DNA of 64,000 nucleotides. Origin: Oreohelix idahoensis. Lineage: Eukaryota; Mollusca; Gastropoda; Stylommatophora; Oreohelicidae. Shown here one piece after another: positions 35,001 to 44,783 of the stretch. How positions within the stretch are numbered: the first letter of the stretch is position 1; each line of letters opens with the position of its first letter. The translations under genes were made by a program, and so were the position numbers. The DNA is taken from contig JAMPIV010000584.1 in NCBI GenBank assembly GCA_024509875.1, positions 1,697,159 through 1,761,158 on the forward strand. Reading direction: 5' to 3'. The notes beneath the pieces were generated by a model, which worked only from the letters and a program-made list of their open reading frames with translations, did no database searches and had not been told where the DNA came from.

Positions 35001-36762
35001 ACGTCAACTATTGCCTGGCGATGAAGCTTTTGTATTGCTTCCAAGGAAAGAAAATAGACTTTTAATTGCTTGGAATGGTCCATATAAAGTGTTGTCACGC
35101 ATTTCTGATGTTGACTACATTTTAGAGATAAAAGGGAAAAGGAAGACCTTTCACATAAACATGCTTAAAGAATTCCACACTAGACCGGAACATCTTCAAG
35201 CCATCTTTCAAGCAGTTGATGACCACCCTAGACCTGGTACTCACTACTCTGCGTTATCAGTAATTCAGGAGGAAGAATCGGCTTTTCCTGATGTTCCCAT
35301 GAACTTACCTGTCTTTCCTCTCCAATCGACTGAGACATGGAAGGATATTGCTATTTGTCCAGCTTTGTCTTCTGAACAACATTCCCAAGTATCTAATCTT
35401 CTAGAATCCTTTCCAGACGTCCTCACAGACATCCCAGGGCGTACATCAGTCATTTCGCATGACATCACCCTTACAGATGATCGACCAATTCGTCTACGCC
35501 CCTATCCTATCCCTATTCACTACCAGCACCAGGTGGAAGAAGAATTAAAACAAATGCTTAATTTAGGAATTATAGAACCTTCCAATGCCCCTTACTCATC
35601 ACCTATGGTCATCGTTCGTAAGAAAGACAAAAATATCAGATTGTGTGTAGATTACCGGAAGCTGAATAACATCACAGTCTTCGATGCTGAACCCTTACCC
35701 CTACTTGAAAATCTTTTGTCTCGTCTCGCAAAGTCTCTTTTCTTTACTAAAATTGACCTTACCAAGGGATACTGGCAAGTTCCCTTGACTGACAGAGCTA
35801 AACCACTCACTGCCTTTGCTACACAACAGGGTCTTTATCAGTGGAACGTAATGCCTTTCGGACTTATGAACGCCCCGGCAACGTTTGTCCGTATGATGAG
35901 AAAAATTCTCTCTCATCGGTCCGATATAATCACATATATAGACGACATCTGTCTATTCAGTTCCACTTGGGAGGAGCACTTCTTAGGTTTACATTCTCTT
36001 CTGGATACTTTACGTCTCCATCACCTAACAGCCAAGCCCTCAAAGATCTTTATTGCCTTTGAGGAAATTTTATTCTTGGGACATAAGGTGGGTCACGGTT
36101 TTCTTCAGACCGTGCCACATAATGTTTCCAAAATCCTAAAATTATCTGTGCCCACTACTAAGAAGCAAGTTCGTAGTCTTCTCGGCTTGATTCAGTATTA
36201 TAGTAAATTTATACCAAACTTGTCTTCAATTACTGCAGACCTCTCTGCCTTGCTAAAAAAAGGCTTACCGAACCACGTGCACTGGACACCAGAGTGCCAC
36301 GCTGCGTTAAATTATGTTCAAAATATTTTTTCTGTGCCACCAATTTTGAGGTTACCAGATACAAATCTGACTTATTATCTCCGCACAGATGCTAGTTCAA
36401 AAGGTATCGGCGCATCACTGATGCAAGAGTTCGAGGGAAGATTACATCCAACCCTCTACATATCCAGAAAGCTCAATGAGGCAGAAAGAAAGTACCCAGT
36501 GATAGAAAGAGAGTTGCTGGCTGTTATCTGGGCGGTAGTCAAGCTGGAGCGGTATTTGTTGGGCGCCCCTTTTATCATACAATCAGACCAGAAATCCCTT
36601 TCCTCATTGAAGAAGGCGAATCACAAGAACCCAAAGCTAGCCCGTTTTGCCATCCTGCTTCAACCTTTTCAGTATGAAATCGAGGCAATACCAGGTTCTG
36701 CAAATGTGGTCGCAGATGCTTTATCGAGATGCCCACAGCTCGAGCTTGAAGATTCATATTGA
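32014..36762 (+). CDS. G3 gag-pol polyprotein (gag-PR-INT-RT-RH)
   Basis: An uninterrupted 1582-codon frame. Gag: charged helix ~20-105, capsid-like region ~125-300 (RLPDFKPEIDDISSFLQRYE), and a basic N/Q/R-rich tail to ~450. A CxxC...CGH motif has C466, C469, C483 and H485. Protease: DSGCTTVG with D519. Integrase: HHCC zinc domain ~713-755, catalytic D785, D845, E881 (DD35E), and a GPY/F module near 1020. RT: D1248 (KIDLTKGYW) and YIDD with D1310/D1311. RNase H: D1459, E1500, D1525, D1568. All catalytic residues are present, so the product could be functional. Integrase preceding RT departs from standard Ty3/gypsy and matches the Gmr1 group. A single frame means no frameshift is needed for Pol; how the Gag:Pol ratio is set is not evident. 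Confidence 0.97.
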   Translation: MEYQEFITMGQEYGYKAKELMDFAKAEFNAKENQEALENKRQRDARYEERELRKAELLAEENKRIAEATKLAHEKELEERKLAHEEKMATLRIEEQKVQHQSRQNDDSERRGSSSNHDSGFVKFRLPDFKPEIDDISSFLQRYENVCEENKLDRSHWCTRLMDFMTGESLTALCQLDGPNRRNYDAAKTLLLKLHQLDAEGYRMKFKHMIPETGKDFTQFVAATRLTFNRWIQLSGIEENYEGLKDLLLRDKVLSSVSRPLREYLQERKPSSLSSMEELCRQYCNAHPGVCVSNNNIKEALPVAAATTWNHNNYRQRSYSCDGNFKPNKFNNSQPYRGRQPYRNYSPQNRGNFQQNSGERRNDNFGNYNKNWNNWGPNNQNYSHRNRSQDYRNQGNNNRNQRNNDGSQNNSFYNQRHRSRSRNNANSNYHANSANTTATPENAQDNNVVNHSASCCSFDFDTASQCPDCQTLFQSNVTSLLKCGHPLPAVTASSAHDGTGVLQLHKGLLNGTQVTVLRDSGCTTVGVRQSLVHPSHATGDFVKCVTFGGTVEFYPTAVVDIHSPFFTGKVKVCLLRNPIADVTLGRIHGSNDCSPEEIVQWERQNLSTAAAVTTRAQAKAQKENDDTGPGTQDDFHVHSEIDKQSFIKLQREDNSLKKFFRLVKDNDYVDDSLSPKQWYTLKNDVLVRNFKDSSLIRHQVMVPQKLRLYILQHAHDSHCAGHMGYSRTRSRVLSSFFWPGISRDTSIYCRSCVICQEVKSRGAYHTAPIQACDIPVRPFEKMAVDIIGPLPVMSARGHRYVLTCIDMCTRWPEAIPLKNITTNDVADALFLIFSRLGFPRKLLSDRGTQFVSDTMTAVMKRLNIDRSLSSVYHAMSNGMVERLNRTLKQLLGKVTVKYPQDWDRVLPAVLFAYREVANEQTGFSPFELVFGAQPRGPMSLIKDLLIDSEMTEDIQSSYEYVVNLRRNIIDACQLATASSEAAKARSRQFQNRNRRLRQLLPGDEAFVLLPRKENRLLIAWNGPYKVLSRISDVDYILEIKGKRKTFHINMLKEFHTRPEHLQAIFQAVDDHPRPGTHYSALSVIQEEESAFPDVPMNLPVFPLQSTETWKDIAICPALSSEQHSQVSNLLESFPDVLTDIPGRTSVISHDITLTDDRPIRLRPYPIPIHYQHQVEEELKQMLNLGIIEPSNAPYSSPMVIVRKKDKNIRLCVDYRKLNNITVFDAEPLPLLENLLSRLAKSLFFTKIDLTKGYWQVPLTDRAKPLTAFATQQGLYQWNVMPFGLMNAPATFVRMMRKILSHRSDIITYIDDICLFSSTWEEHFLGLHSLLDTLRLHHLTAKPSKIFIAFEEILFLGHKVGHGFLQTVPHNVSKILKLSVPTTKKQVRSLLGLIQYYSKFIPNLSSITADLSALLKKGLPNHVHWTPECHAALNYVQNIFSVPPILRLPDTNLTYYLRTDASSKGIGASLMQEFEGRLHPTLYISRKLNEAERKYPVIERELLAVIWAVVKLERYLLGAPFIIQSDQKSLSSLKKANHKNPKLARFAILLQPFQYEIEAIPGSANVVADALSRCPQLELEDSY

Positions 36763-37183
36763 TTTAGTTAATTGACTTTATATTATACATGTGTGAAGCC
36801 ATGGTGTTTATCCACTACTAGTCATTATGACAAAGGACGATGAATACATGAACACTAAGAGGATTTTCAAACCATCCATATTAACATTTGTGATTTATAC
36901 GACTTGGCGATAATCATTATTCACTTTAGCAAGCGGTACATTGAATAGTGTTATTCTACTTACAGACACAAACAATTTGCAACTACAATATCATTTTATT
37001 ATTCTGGAATGCACATTCACATTAATTAAGATTGCTATATTATGCTACAAATCTAGTCCTGACACGGATAGTTTGGAGTATTCTTATATTATTGCAAGTT
37101 TGATTTGGACATTACTTGTCTTGCCAACGTACAAAAGGTACTTAGAGTAGAATAATTAAGTAATGTAATAATTGTGTTAATTA
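36763..37183 (+). other. G3 3' internal region, left of inserted element A
   Basis: AT-rich. A 69-codon frame (36941-37150) has only weak resemblance to an RNase H connection segment and is not called. It is interrupted at 37184 by transposon A, whose TTA duplication is at 37181-37183 and 39262-39264. Confidence 0.5.
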
Positions 37184-39261
37184 CACTAGTCAACAAATTT
37201 TCAAAAGTTATTTGTACCAGAAATTAAATATACCATTTCTTATTGATTTTGACATGCTGATTTCAAATATCATAATGAAATTCACCAATTGGCTCTGGTT
37301 TTTTTTTTAAATGATTAATTTACATTACAGTAATACAAATAATGTATGCTTGTTTAATTCTCTGGGGTGAACAGCTAGTCTTTCTACTTTAGCATTATAA
37401 AAACTGTGGTTACATACTCAATTAATTGATATTTCAACATAAAATGATAGAAAAAATAAAAACATTATTTAAAGTTCACATATCATGTTTTAAAAAGGCA
37501 CATTTGAACCCATTCCGTCATTATTCAGTTGCTGTTCGAGCTCTCTTTGCTTGCTTCTTTCTTGTAGTCAATCGATGAGGTGTCTCTTGTCACAGTTCAA
37601 CAGTAATCAGCAAGCATTGAAGGGCTCCAATTGCCTTGATACCTTGTCTCCATAGCAGCAATGTCCTGGTGAAACCGTTCACCATGCTCATCACTGACCG
37701 CTCCAAAGTTTAATGTAAAGAAATCCAGATGAGAATCCAGAAAATGAATTTTCAAAGACGTGTTGCAGCCAAGACTCTTATACTTCAGAAGGAGATTTTC
37801 TACAATTTCATTGTAATTATCAGATCTGTTGTTTCCAAAAAAATTGTCCACCACTGACTTAAATGCTAGCCATGCTGCTTTTTCCTTGCCATGCAACACG
37901 CAAAGAAACTCGTCATCATGAAGAAGTTTTCGAATTTGCGGACCAACAAATACTCTCTCTCTTATTTTAGATTCACTCAGTCTTGGAAATTTTCTGATAA
38001 GGTATTTGAAAGCCTCATCTGTTTTCTCCATTGCCTTGACAAAGTTTTTCATGAGACCCAGCTTAATGTGCAAGGGTGGCAACAAAATCTTGCTGGTGTC
38101 AACAAGTGCTGGGTTCTCAACGTTCTTACTGCCAGGCTGCAATGACTGCCTGATTGGCCAATGTCTTCTGATGTAATGGTCACTTCGTGCACGGCTATCC
38201 CACTCACAGAGAAAGCAACAGTACTTGGTGTATCCACCCTGTAGTCCAAGCAAAAGAGCGACCACTTTTAAGTCACCGCAAAGTGACCAATGATGATGAT
38301 CGTAGTTTATACACTTCAAAAGCTGCTTAATATTTTCATAAGTTTCTTTCATATGAACTGCGTGACCAACTGGAATTGACGGTAACACATTACCATTATT
38401 CAACAAAACAGCTTTAAGACTCGTCTTGGATGAATCAATGAAAAGCCTCCACTCTTCCGGAATGTAATTGATTTTGAGGGCTGCAATTAAACCAGAAATG
38501 TTGTGGCACGCAGAAAGGTCACCCTCTTTGAAAAAGAATGTAATAAGCGGCTTCTGGCGGTTCCTATTCACAGAAATTGTAACATCTTCTGCCAGGAGAT
38601 TCCACTGTTGCAATCTGGAACCCAAAAGCTCCGCCTTGTTCTTCGGTTAATTCAGATCTCTTACAAGATCATTCAGTTCATCTTGGGTTATTAAGTGTGG
38701 TGTAGTGGATGTAGTTTGCTCAAAATCTGGGTCGCTTGAGGTTGATGGTTCAGGACCACCAATGTCCTCTTCTTCATCAGTGGAAGCAGCTGAAAATGAT
38801 TCTGGCACTTTGGGAACTGGTAGGTCATCGCCATGTGGTACCGGACATATTGCAGAGGGGATGTTTGGATATTCCAGAGTCCATTTTTTCTTTTTTGATA
38901 TGCCTTTCCAAAATGTCCTAGGCATTTCTAAGTACGATACTTTTGATAAGGACAAATGCACTAACTAATGGCAACATTTTATCAGAGATAAGATATTTAT
39001 ACACAAAGGTGATGTAATCATAGGTAGGATTGCATCATCAACTTCTAGTTACATTTTTATTGGTCATTAGAAGAAATTATGCAATCGCCCACAACAGTTG
39101 CGTCATATATATAAATTGACCGTAATTAAATAAACTAGTAGCATATATCTTGAAAACTAGAGCCAATCAACATTTTTTAATGTCATTTTCGTTTTCAGCA
39201 CACCAAAATTAGTTAAGATCAGCTATTTTCATTTCTGGTACATTTTGGTTGTTGACTAGTG
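37184..39261 (-). mobile_element. Transposon A (unclassified DNA transposon family)
   Basis: A 2078-bp element inserted in G3. The left end is cactagtcaacaaa (37184) and the right end is its complement ...tttgttgactagtg-like (gttgactagtg, ending 39261). TTA occurs on both sides (37181-37183, 39262-39264). Subterminal sequence (tcttgaaaactagagcc near 39149-39165) matches the subterminal repeats of element B. One reading frame is carried on the minus strand. Same family as B and C. Confidence 0.88.
37597..38961 (-). pseudogene. Transposon A putative transposase, N-truncated with stops
   Basis: Two in-frame pieces (38961-38647 and 38646-37597) are separated by a TAA at 38647-38649. The N-terminal cysteine motif seen in B and C is missing; the frame begins at the segment matching KGI..K..YPN (PVPHGDDLPVP). 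Conserved core: EWRLFIDSSKTSLKAVLL (probable first catalytic D), LCGDLKVVALLLGLQ (second D), CCFLCEWDSRA (CxxC), LPPLHIKLGLM (His), and DEHGERFHQD (probable catalytic E). Such a D-D-CxxC-H-E arrangement is typical of RNase H-fold eukaryotic transposases. A second stop replaces the Trp after ADYC near 37595. The catalytic assignment is inference from motif order; the family relation to B and C is certain. Confidence 0.8.
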
Positions 39262-39264
39262 TTA

Positions 39265-39884
39265 GTTATACTTGCATTCTTGTACTATTTTTTTTCCCTC
39301 TCTTCGTTATCTTTTTGTGAGATATTCATGTACTTTAGTTACATTAATTTCATATCGCATTGCTTCATATCTTATTTGATTTGTCATGTGTGAATTGCGT
39401 TTAAGCTTAATTTTAGGATTTTTGACAGCATTGTTACTTGGAGATATAACCTTCTAAATTATTTTTTTAAAATTATTATTCATGCATTTTTGAATTTTTG
39501 ATTTTGATTTTTTGTTTTTATTTATTTTATATATCTCATACCATTTTCATATATGCATGCTATTTCTTTGATAGGTTTATTGTAAACTCACAGTGATCAT
39601 ACATTTAGGTATTTTTTTTTGGTTGTTACATCATTGGAATATTGACTGTATATGACTTGTTACTTATGGACATATGACTGTTTATGACTGATGACAAATT
39701 CATCTAGCATGTTATTTATTGATAAGTTACATTATGCAGACTGACTGCGACTAGATTATTTTCGATGTGGCCCAATATTTGTGATATAATCAATTTTGGC
39801 CGCTATTTCCGTATAGGAAATATTTGAATTGGAAAAAAACAAAACAAATAAATTTGTTTTTTTTACACCGCGAAGGGGGTGATA
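39265..39884 (+). other. G3 3' internal region, right of inserted element A
   Basis: A T-rich untranslated stretch ending in the polypurine tract before the 3' LTR. No gene. Confidence 0.6.
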
Positions 39885-40661
39885 TGTTAAGGATAGATTT
39901 GGGGTGCAGTCAAAATAGTAAGGCATGCTACTACACGCTAGCACATTTCCATTTTTATGTGAGGAATTGTGTTCGCCTGTAGGCAAGCTACGGTTTGCAC
40001 GAGGCGTTCACCCGTGATGAGCGACGGTCAACTAGTGACGTTTTCTGTCACATGTCGTGGCGTTCAGTGTGTTAATTAATGGGGCTTCCGTCTTTGTGTT
40101 TGCGTCCAAGAGAGATGTAATTTTTCGAGCTCCGGGATAATGGAGCGTGATTTATAAATATATATTGTGGCATTGTTGATTCTCGGAGGCTGCCACGTTA
40201 TGTGCAAGATGGTTCATAAACGTATCTAGAAGTTCATATCATAATTTACTACAAGTGTAACTTTGCGATAGGAGGCAACTAATATCTGGTTTGCCCTGAT
40301 TTCTTCTGCCGCATTACTTTGGTTTTCGTGGATTGCCCGAACCTTTAGTACAACGGCCAGGATTGAGTGGAGATGAGAGTAGTGCATCATTATTATATTA
40401 TATGCCACGTAAAGATGTCTAACGTTTGAAACTTATTGACGGACGAGGGATAATCTACTACGTTTATCCATTGCTATGTACTTTTGATGTGTTGATGGAT
40501 ACTATTGTGAAGGGACTTTATGTATTAAATGTCAACCATGTTTTCCCGTGGACCTGTTCACCTACCGGCTTTGTTATGTGTACTGACCATAATGTCCTAA
40601 ATGATCACCTGCTATCATTCGCGTATACATGCATGATCCTCTAATTTATCCCAACGTAACA
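39885..40661 (+). repeat. G3 3' LTR
   Basis: 777 bp, direct repeat of 29845-30672 without the 51-bp duplication. It is followed by the ACCAC duplication at 40662-40666. Confidence 0.97.
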
Positions 40662-40799
40662 ACCACCATTAATGCCTGGCTTGGAGCTTATGTAAAGAAT
40701 CCAAATGGCAACACACTAGAAACTATCGAAGCATAGGGATAATTCTGTTCTAATTACCAATAGCAATCAGAAATAGCAGGAATAAACACCACTCTCACC

Positions 40800-41070
40800 G
40801 CAATGCTTTAGCCAATTTAAACAAGAAATCTATTAAGCCCTCAGATATTGCATAATATTCTCTCATTAAAATGTTACACTTTCTACTAGTCTGTCCTTGT
40901 AGCTGTACTCTAACGGCTCTATTCTCAGGGTAGTGGCCAATCCATTTGTACATTCTCCCACACATATACCACGTCTTTGCAGCTTGACTTTCAGTCCATC
41001 TTTTCATACTTTATCAACCGCTGTTTCCAAATCTACCCACACCACCAGCGTGTGCTATTTCTTCAATTTC

Positions 41071-41073
<3 letters not shown>
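40800..41073 (-). pseudogene. LINE reverse transcriptase fragment
   Basis: Minus-strand translation gives CGRMYKWIGHYPENRAVRVQ, which corresponds to CGRMYNWISNYLTNRTARVQ of the LINE at 52155-55190. Upstream remnants of QEIE...DKVWKDGL are also visible. Stops and frameshifts are present. The right side of the fragment runs into a (TA)n array. It is a decayed copy of the same or a closely related non-LTR family. Confidence 0.8.

Positions 41074-41135
<62 letters not shown>
41074..41135. repeat. (TA)n microsatellite
   Basis: About 62 bp of uninterrupted TA repeats abutting the LINE fragment. Confidence 0.97.
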
Positions 41136-41138
<3 letters not shown>

Positions 41139-42663
41139 ATGGTACATTGACATGATAAGTAAGCTGTAAATATAATAATCCAATAATAGCTGTTAATTCT
41201 TGCTTGAGTAGAGAATGATTTATTTCTGTGGATCTCTTTATTTTGACCAACTTATTAGCCTACTATTTTTGTTTGGATTCCTCTGCTCATAAAGGAAATG
41301 ATCTCTAATGCAGGTTAGTTGTGTAAGTAGAAGAAACTTCAGTTTTTCATATTTTTTTTTCAATGTTCTACTTGATGTTTTTTTTAAACCTTATTCAAGT
41401 AGATAAGTAGTAGTAGTCTTATCACAAATTTCTGCTCTGCAAGATGCTAATGAAATATGGTATGTGCAAAAGTCGTTTTCTTCCATATTTAAAACTAACA
41501 TGTTGCCAGTGGGGGGGAAAGGGGGGGGGACTTGGGAAAAGGGGGGGGGGAAGAAATAGTAATACAATGCTCCAACAGGCAACTCGGAGAAGACGACTAA
41601 GAGGCTTGGGCATGAGGCCCGCTACCCCATTCTGTAGAATAATTAGCTTCAGTAACATCAACAGTTCATTCAAAAACAGAAGGCACGAACTGATTAAAGA
41701 ATACACGAAAAGGCCGTGAACTGGATTCAAGGACATGAAGGCTTGGCATAATTTGTTGAAGACATTTGCTCCACATGGATCTCAACTGTAATGAACGAAA
41801 CATAATTGTTAAAAATGTATTTCTCTTTTTATGTCCATGATATTTTGAAATAAGGCGTAAAATTATTCTCTTATGGATTCTTCTTTGTTATTATTTGGTA
41901 CATATCATGTGGAAGATATTCATCCTTTTTATTTGTGGCAGTTTTATCTGTTGTTAAAATTAGTCTGGATCCCATTGCTTCCGATTGCATAGTATCTTCT
42001 GTCCTTCTTTTGTAGGCATTAGGGCAACACATTACCTATGACGTCAGTTTTCTTCCTTAAGTTCAAAGGATAGCACTGTTTCTCCAGTGTTGAGGTTCAT
42101 TTTTTTCTGTTCCCTTCCAGTCTTGTTTCGAACAGTTCCAAGATGTCACTGTTTTTATTTTCATTAATGATGTCACCTGTGCAGTTTCTCTTACTTGATA
42201 AGTGTTCGAAAGGTGCGCAATCTGGAGTTTTCTTAAGTGAGAAGAGGTGAGTCAGCAGACCAGAATCGATTTAGATATCTCTCAGCCGTGTCATTATTTT
42301 CCTCTGTAGAGGTCCCTCCTCTACCTTGAGTGTCTGAGCTGAATACCTTACTTTGAATGACTTGTTTATGCTGTTGAAGTCTCTCATGTCTGTTGGTTTC
42401 TGTAGGATGTCTTTACAGAATATACTGTCACTAGTAAATACAATAGTAACAATAATAAAACAAAAATCTCAACGGTCGTAATCATTGATGAAACAATGAA
42501 AAAAAATGTGTTACACAGAAAGCTGAAAAAAAAAATACGAAAAGAAAATTATAAAGACAAGAAAACGAGCTTGACAATAGGGACAGTGTATCCACGGAAA
42601 TGAGGGTGTGTATGTGTAATTTAATAAATGACGAAGATAGCACTGAAGGAAACCCTGATTCAA
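41136..42663. other. No gene seen; G-run cluster
   Basis: No supported gene. It contains the G-run cluster at 41511-41552. On the minus strand 42060-42240 has a short open segment of protein-like composition that I could not assign. Confidence 0.4.
41511..41552 (+). other. Clustered G-runs (potential G-quadruplex)
   Basis: Four G-runs of 7, 9, 3 and 10 within 42 bp, separated by short A-rich or CTT linkers. This fits the loose G3+N1-7 quadruplex pattern on the plus strand. Confidence 0.6.
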
Positions 42664-42820
42664 TAACACAGCCCTACAAAAAAAAAAAAAATTTTTTTTG
42701 GTGCCAAACATTTTACTCTTGATTGTACATAAATGAGGCCTGCTCAATCCAAATATCACATTTACTTGGCTGTAGCAGCTCTAGTTTTTGAGATACAGAC
42801 ATTCTTGTATTTCATTAATA

Positions 42821-42901
42821 CAGGGTGACCCAAAAAAAAAAAAAGGGCCCGCGCGCGCACTGTTTGTGCGCGCGCGGGCCCGTTTTTTGTGTGTCACCCT
42901 G
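42821..42901. mobile_element. 81-bp hairpin MITE inserted in transposon B
   Basis: Terminal inverted repeats cagggtgac...gtcaccctg with TA on both sides (42819-42820, 42902-42903), as for Tc1/mariner-type MITEs. The centre is a perfect 16-bp GC-only/GC-rich inverted repeat (42845-42860 and 42866-42881, gggcccgcgcgcgcac) with a 5-nt loop TGTTT. A-run and T-run flank the palindrome, so nearly the whole element folds back on itself. Confidence 0.88.
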
Positions 42902-43091
42902 TATTATTACAATATTTTCTATATAAAGCTATGTAAAAAAACTATTGCTGTCTAGTCCTTTACAAAAGAAAACTGCTTGTTTACTCTCAGTTTCAGTTTT
43001 CCAAGAATCTTCCCAGAATTGCCTTTTTTAGATTTTAAGTCACTGCATGCATGTTAGTATGCTACTTATTTTATTACACTTCTAACAGAGA

Positions 43092-44783
43092 ATGGCATCA
43101 TCTTCAAGAAGAGCATGTTTTCTTTCACCGCATTTATTTTGTTATATTTGTGGAGAGTACACTTTCAAAGAAGAACATAGGAAGCATATTACTGTTTTTG
43201 TGAAAAAGGCATACTTTGCTTACTTTAAAGTAAAACTAGGTGACCAGGACAAGTCTTGGGCTCCTCATATTGTTTGCAAAACATGTGTTGAACACCTGCG
43301 ACAGTGGACTTGTGGGAAAAGAAAATGTTTAAAATTTGGAATTCCAATGGTTTGGAGAGAGCCCAAGAACCACTATGATGACTGTTATTTCTGTGTTGTG
43401 AATATTAAGGGAATTAATGGAAAAAATCACAAAAAGTGGAAATATCCAGATTTAGATTCTGCTAGGCGACCTGTTCCACACGGAGATGACATACCAATTC
43501 CAACTTTCAGTCAGATTTCGGATTCCCTGCTAGAAGATGAGACAGCAGTGGCATGTGGAACGACAAGTGACAGTGATAGTGATTTCGAAGATGATTTTCA
43601 GATGCTCAACGCTTCGACCAGCTTGAACTAAATGATCTAATCCGAGATCTAGATCTCTCCATGGAATCTTCAGAACTTTTGGTTTCAAGATTGAAAGAAA
43701 AAAAATTACCGACTGCTGAAACAAAGGTTACATTTTATCGCAGCAGAGAGCAAGGTTTTATTCCATTCTTTTGTAAAGAAAACAACCTTGTGTTTTGTAC
43801 TAATGTAGGAGGTCTTGTTAACAAAATGGGTGTAAGGTATACACCAGATGAGTGGCGACTTTTCATTGACAGCTCTAAAAGAAGTTTGAAGGGTGTTCTC
43901 TTACACTATGGTAACAAATATAGCTCAATTCCAATTGCTCATTCTACTACAATGAAGGAGGAGTATGCTACAATAAGCACAGTTCTGGAAAAATTGAAGT
44001 ATTTAGAACATAACTGGATGGTTTGTGTAGATCTTAAAATGATGAACTTATTGCTTGGCCAGCAAATGGGATTCACCAAATATCCATGCTTTATATGTTT
44101 GTGGGATAGCAGGGCAAAAGATATGCACTGGACAAAGAAACAGTTGGCCGCTGAGGGATGAATTTAAAGTTGGAGAAAAAAATATTGTCAATAAGCCTCT
44201 CATTGATCGAAAAAGAGTTCTACTGCCACCATTACATATAAAGCTTGGCGTGATGAAGCAGTTTGTTAAGGCACTGAACAAAGATGGTACCTGTTTTAAT
44301 TACTTATGCAGAAAGTTTCCAGAATTGGGCATAGACAAACTTAAAGCTGGAATTTTTGATGGACCTCAAATTAGAAAGTTAATAAACGATCCAAATTTTA
44401 TTGATTCCATGAACAAAACAGAGTCCACAGCCTGGTCATCATTTGTTTTAGTTGTGCAAAACTTTCTGGGTAACTTTAAAGCAGACAATTATTCTGAATT
44501 AGTTGGAAACATGCTGTCGAGTTTTTGTGAACTTGGATGCAACATGAGCATAAAATTGCACTACCTCCATAACCATTTACATTTATTTCCGGAGAATCTT
44601 GGCGACTTTAGTGAGGAGCAAGGTGAAAGATTTCACCAAGATATAAAAACAATGGAAGAGAGATACCAGGGACTTTGGGATGCCCACATGATGGCAGATT
44701 ACTGTTGGACCCTTAAGCGTGACTGTCCGGGCATATCACATTCCAGGAAGTCGTCGAAAAGATCCTTTTTGGGTGTTGACTAA
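43092..44783 (+). pseudogene. Transposon B putative transposase, two frameshifts
   Basis: This is the most complete copy of the family protein, readable as ~560 residues across three frame segments with breaks near 43605 and 44140. N-terminus: cysteine motif FCYICGEYTF...VCKTCVEHLRQW (C-x2-C plus C-x2-C), then FGIPMVWREPKNHYDDCYFC. A Ser/Asp/Glu-rich acidic linker follows. Core: EWRLFIDSSKRSLKGVLL, CVDLKMMNLLLGQQ, CFICLWDSRA, LPPLHIKLGVM and EEQGERFHQD, in the order expected for an RNase H-fold transposase. No intron is needed. The breaks are simple indels, so the copy is inactive. Function is inferred from its fixed position between TIRs, from three related copies, and from motif order. Confidence 0.8.

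Larger units (their letters stand above)
29845..40661 (+). mobile_element. G3: complete LTR retrotransposon, Gmr1-like, intact ORF
   Basis: LTRs at 29845-30672 and 39885-40661 begin TGTTAAGG and end AACA. The 5-bp duplication ACCAC flanks the element (29840-29844, 40662-40666). A purine-rich tract (cgaagggggtgata) abuts the 3' LTR. The internal region holds one uninterrupted gag-pol frame (32014-36762). It also holds a later insertion, DNA transposon A (37184-39261), between pol and the 3' LTR. Outside a 51-bp tandem duplication in the 5' LTR, I noticed about 8 substitutions between the LTRs, roughly 1%. That points to a fairly young insertion. Confidence 0.97.

Noticed and set aside
36941..37150. 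Weak resemblance of a 69-codon frame after G3 pol to the RNase H region
   Set aside because: Only scattered residues match and gaps would be needed. It is much weaker than the G2 duplication, so it is not called.
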